Below are positions 42,522-43,931 of a stretch of 43,931 nucleotides of DNA, piece by piece. The notes beneath the pieces were generated by a model. It had not been told where the DNA came from, did not search any database, and saw only the letters and a program-made list of their open reading frames with translations. Source of the stretch: JBCCQH01 sp039024435 (GTDB lineage: Bacteria; Bacteroidota; Bacteroidia; J057; JADKCL01); the NCBI GenBank assembly GCA_039024435.1, contig JBCCQH010000061.1, positions 1 to 43,931 of the forward strand, written 5' to 3'. Positions within the stretch are counted from its first letter, which is position 1. Every line of letters begins with the position of its first letter. The translations under genes and the position numbers were made by a program.

Positions 42522-43271
42522 ATGGGAAAATTGTTCACTGTAGTCATTTTGCTGCTCTCTTTTTCGTTCAGTAAAGCGCAATTCTCGACCAACAAGATCG
42601 AGGTGCGCCTCGGCTACAACCTTCACAATGTACATGCCAAACGCTTCAACTACCTGGTCAACTCGTTTAACGACGAGCGGTATCCCCACATTGTATCCCA
42701 AAACCTACCGAATCTGAACTGGATGCACGGACTCGCGCTCGGCGTTGAGTATGCCTGGCGGGACGATCTCCAGTTCCACGCTGTCCTGAAAAGCAGACGG
42801 CAGTACATCGAGGCCCCTTATGTCGACCCGGCTTGGTACCGTTCCTATTTGTTTCGTCAGCATACCCTGGAACTCGGTGGCAGTTGGGTAATGAAGGAAG
42901 AAGGTCGCTTCAGCCACCGGATCGGGGGCGGTCTACTGTTAGGCGTGTTGGGAGTATTCACCGATTGGTCGGAAAATTCCGGTTACGAAGGCTCCCGGGA
43001 CATGGCCACCATCGACCACAACCTCACTTTGGGCCTGAGCCTCCATTACGAGGCCCGCTATCACCTGCACGAAAACGTCCACTTTTTCCTGCGTCCCGTG
43101 GCCCAGTACAGCCTGAATTCCCAAGTGCGCCGCCTCACCGATTTTTTTGCTCCCCAAGTGGTTGAGGGAGAAATCGTCTACGGCACCGGAGCGGCGGTAA
43201 AATACGACATTGGTAGCCTGAGTGGTTTGGGACTAGAAGGCGGCATCGTCTTTGTCCTGCCCGAGTTGTGA
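42522..43271 (+). CDS. Small outer-membrane beta-barrel protein
   Basis: 249 residues from ATG 42522, which begins MGKLFTVVILLLSFSFSKAQ, a clear signal peptide; the frame is open to 42453 but the extra residues precede it. The mature protein has barrel-style alternating strands (IEVRLGYNLHNVHAK, MHGLALGVEYAWRDDLQFHAV, HRIGGGLLLGVLGVFTD, NLTLGLSLHYEARYHL, HFFLRPVAQYSLNS). The C-terminus (GIVFVLPEL) does not end in the usual aromatic. It is divergent from the OmpA gene (107 bases between the starts) and on the same strand as the small membrane protein at 43339. Confidence 0.78.
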   Translation: MGKLFTVVILLLSFSFSKAQFSTNKIEVRLGYNLHNVHAKRFNYLVNSFNDERYPHIVSQNLPNLNWMHGLALGVEYAWRDDLQFHAVLKSRRQYIEAPYVDPAWYRSYLFRQHTLELGGSWVMKEEGRFSHRIGGGLLLGVLGVFTDWSENSGYEGSRDMATIDHNLTLGLSLHYEARYHLHENVHFFLRPVAQYSLNSQVRRLTDFFAPQVVEGEIVYGTGAAVKYDIGSLSGLGLEGGIVFVLPEL

Positions 43272-43338
43272 AGCGACCCGGCCGCCACTGCACCATTGCC
43301 CAACATTCCCGTTATTTGCGCAAAGCAATCGCGGATCC

Positions 43339-43755
43339 ATGAACAGTCTCCTCATGAAACGCGTCGGGTACCTCATTTTGGGCACCTACGCCATATTCAA
43401 CGTTATTTCCATTGCCCTGGTGAACCGTTTTCCCATCGGAGACGTGGGGGTAGGCAAATATTCCATCTACTCCTCTCAGGAATTCTTCATCGTTTACCAC
43501 GTCTGGGGCATCGTCATTGCCATCGTGGTGATGTACGCCATGTGGAAAGAGGTGCGGGGCCTCTTTATGATCTCCCTGTTGCTGATGATGATCGTGATGT
43601 TCTACCCCTGGTTCACCGCCGGGGACATGGCGCGGGGAGAGCGACTACCCGAAAGCAAAACTGCACAAGTGGCGGACAGCCTGGCGAAGGACAGTGTACA
43701 ACTGGAATCGGTTGCGGTTGACTCCGTACCCGCCGATACGCCCGGAGGAAACTGA
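43339..43755 (+). CDS. Small three-helix membrane protein of unknown function
   Basis: 138 residues from ATG 43339 (MNSLLMKRVGYLILGTYAIF); ATG 43354 (MKRVGYLIL) is an alternative, while the open frame from 43252 reads into the previous gene's end. Three hydrophobic helices (~7-28, ~49-68 and ~73-91) are separated by short polar loops, with a Ser/Asp-rich C-terminal tail (DSLAKDSVQLESVAVDSVPA). No family recognised. It is 67 bases after the beta-barrel gene and may be co-transcribed. A MITE-like element starts 11 bases after the stop. Confidence 0.7.
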   Translation: MNSLLMKRVGYLILGTYAIFNVISIALVNRFPIGDVGVGKYSIYSSQEFFIVYHVWGIVIAIVVMYAMWKEVRGLFMISLLLMMIVMFYPWFTAGDMARGERLPESKTAQVADSLAKDSVQLESVAVDSVPADTPGGN

Positions 43756-43766
43756 TCGCACTCTTC

Positions 43767-43931
43767 AGAGGCGGTTTAAAATTGGTTTGTGAAATTTGCT
43801 AGTGCAGATTTTTTTGTCCATCGAAGCTCATTTTGGAGTCCATAGCCAAAGCTATGGGCGAGAAAATAGCGGAAGAGGGGCGGAAAAAGATGTCATAGCA
43901 AAATCGCAGAATTAAATTTAAACCGCCTCTC
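43767..43931 (-). mobile_element. MITE-like element, copy 2 (reaches the window edge)
   Basis: 165 bases in the opposite orientation to 31489-31651: left end AGAGGCGGTTTAAA, right end TTTAAACCGCCTCTC at the last base of the window, so a flank or a few extra bases may be missing. The central hairpin CCATAGC-caaa-GCTATGG is better preserved than in copy 1. No coding capacity. Confidence 0.65.

Noticed and set aside
1..43931. CRISPR arrays, tRNAs, rRNAs, phage or complete IS genes
   Set aside because: No regular short repeats with spacers, no cloverleaf-like sequence and no transposase or integrase reading frame was recognised by eye.

Overview
The window looks like a chromosomal segment of a member of the phylum Bacteroidota, with GC content a little above one half by eye. 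The supporting evidence is a type IX secretion (T9SS) C-terminal sorting domain (3072-4388), several Bacteroidota-type promoters with a TAnnTTTG -7 box, few ribosome binding sites, many exported beta-barrel and lipoprotein genes, KdsB for LPS, and an OmpA/FG-GAP protein. A Saprospiria-like lineage (Lewinella/Haliscomenobacter relatives) would fit the gene style, but that is an impression and not a measurement. No rRNA, tRNA, CRISPR array, prophage or complete insertion sequence was recognised. Most genes are chromosomal housekeeping or envelope genes.

Layout. 1-394 holds a decaying three-unit repeat. 395-2893 (minus) carries prfB with its programmed +1 frameshift, a YraN-family gene and a secreted unknown. 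3072-7929 (plus) holds a T9SS cargo protein, a multi-pass membrane protein and an exported von Willebrand A protein. 8057-8866 (minus) is an unknown with a clear promoter. 8927-15680 (plus) holds nfeD-kdsB (overlapping), a HerA/YjgR-type ATPase, and a DoxX gene followed by a secreted unknown and a GHL10 glycoside hydrolase. 15681-16165 contains no convincing protein gene but has a three-way-junction RNA candidate followed by a terminator.

18.5-26.2 kb is the most interesting part. It holds a histidine kinase with a cyclic-nucleotide-binding-like input domain, followed by a response regulator fused to a cysteine-free glutaredoxin-like domain and a thioredoxin-reductase-like flavoprotein without its CxxC. 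Convergently overlapping that gene is a DUF2652 protein related to class III nucleotide cyclases, fused to an SRPBCC-like domain. Two genes further on is an HD-phosphohydrolase fused to a PycTM (DUF5706) membrane effector module. Together they suggest a nucleotide- and redox-linked signalling neighbourhood; the physical proximity is seen, the functional link is inferred.

26.3-31.5 kb (plus) holds an exported esterase lipoprotein and a 1233-residue lipoprotein joining a purple-acid-phosphatase-like domain, a middle region with kinase-like DRH and DRD motifs, and an Omp85-like barrel. Two inverted copies of a ~165-bp MITE-like element lie at 31489-31651 and at the window end (43767-43931). Between them are the overlapping operon pgi/pmi-mce-aroC (minus), two unknown genes, a GT4 glycosyltransferase with a probable leaderless GTG start, transaldolase, a frameshifted polymorphic-toxin remnant, an OmpA protein with a seven-repeat FG-GAP region, and two small envelope genes.
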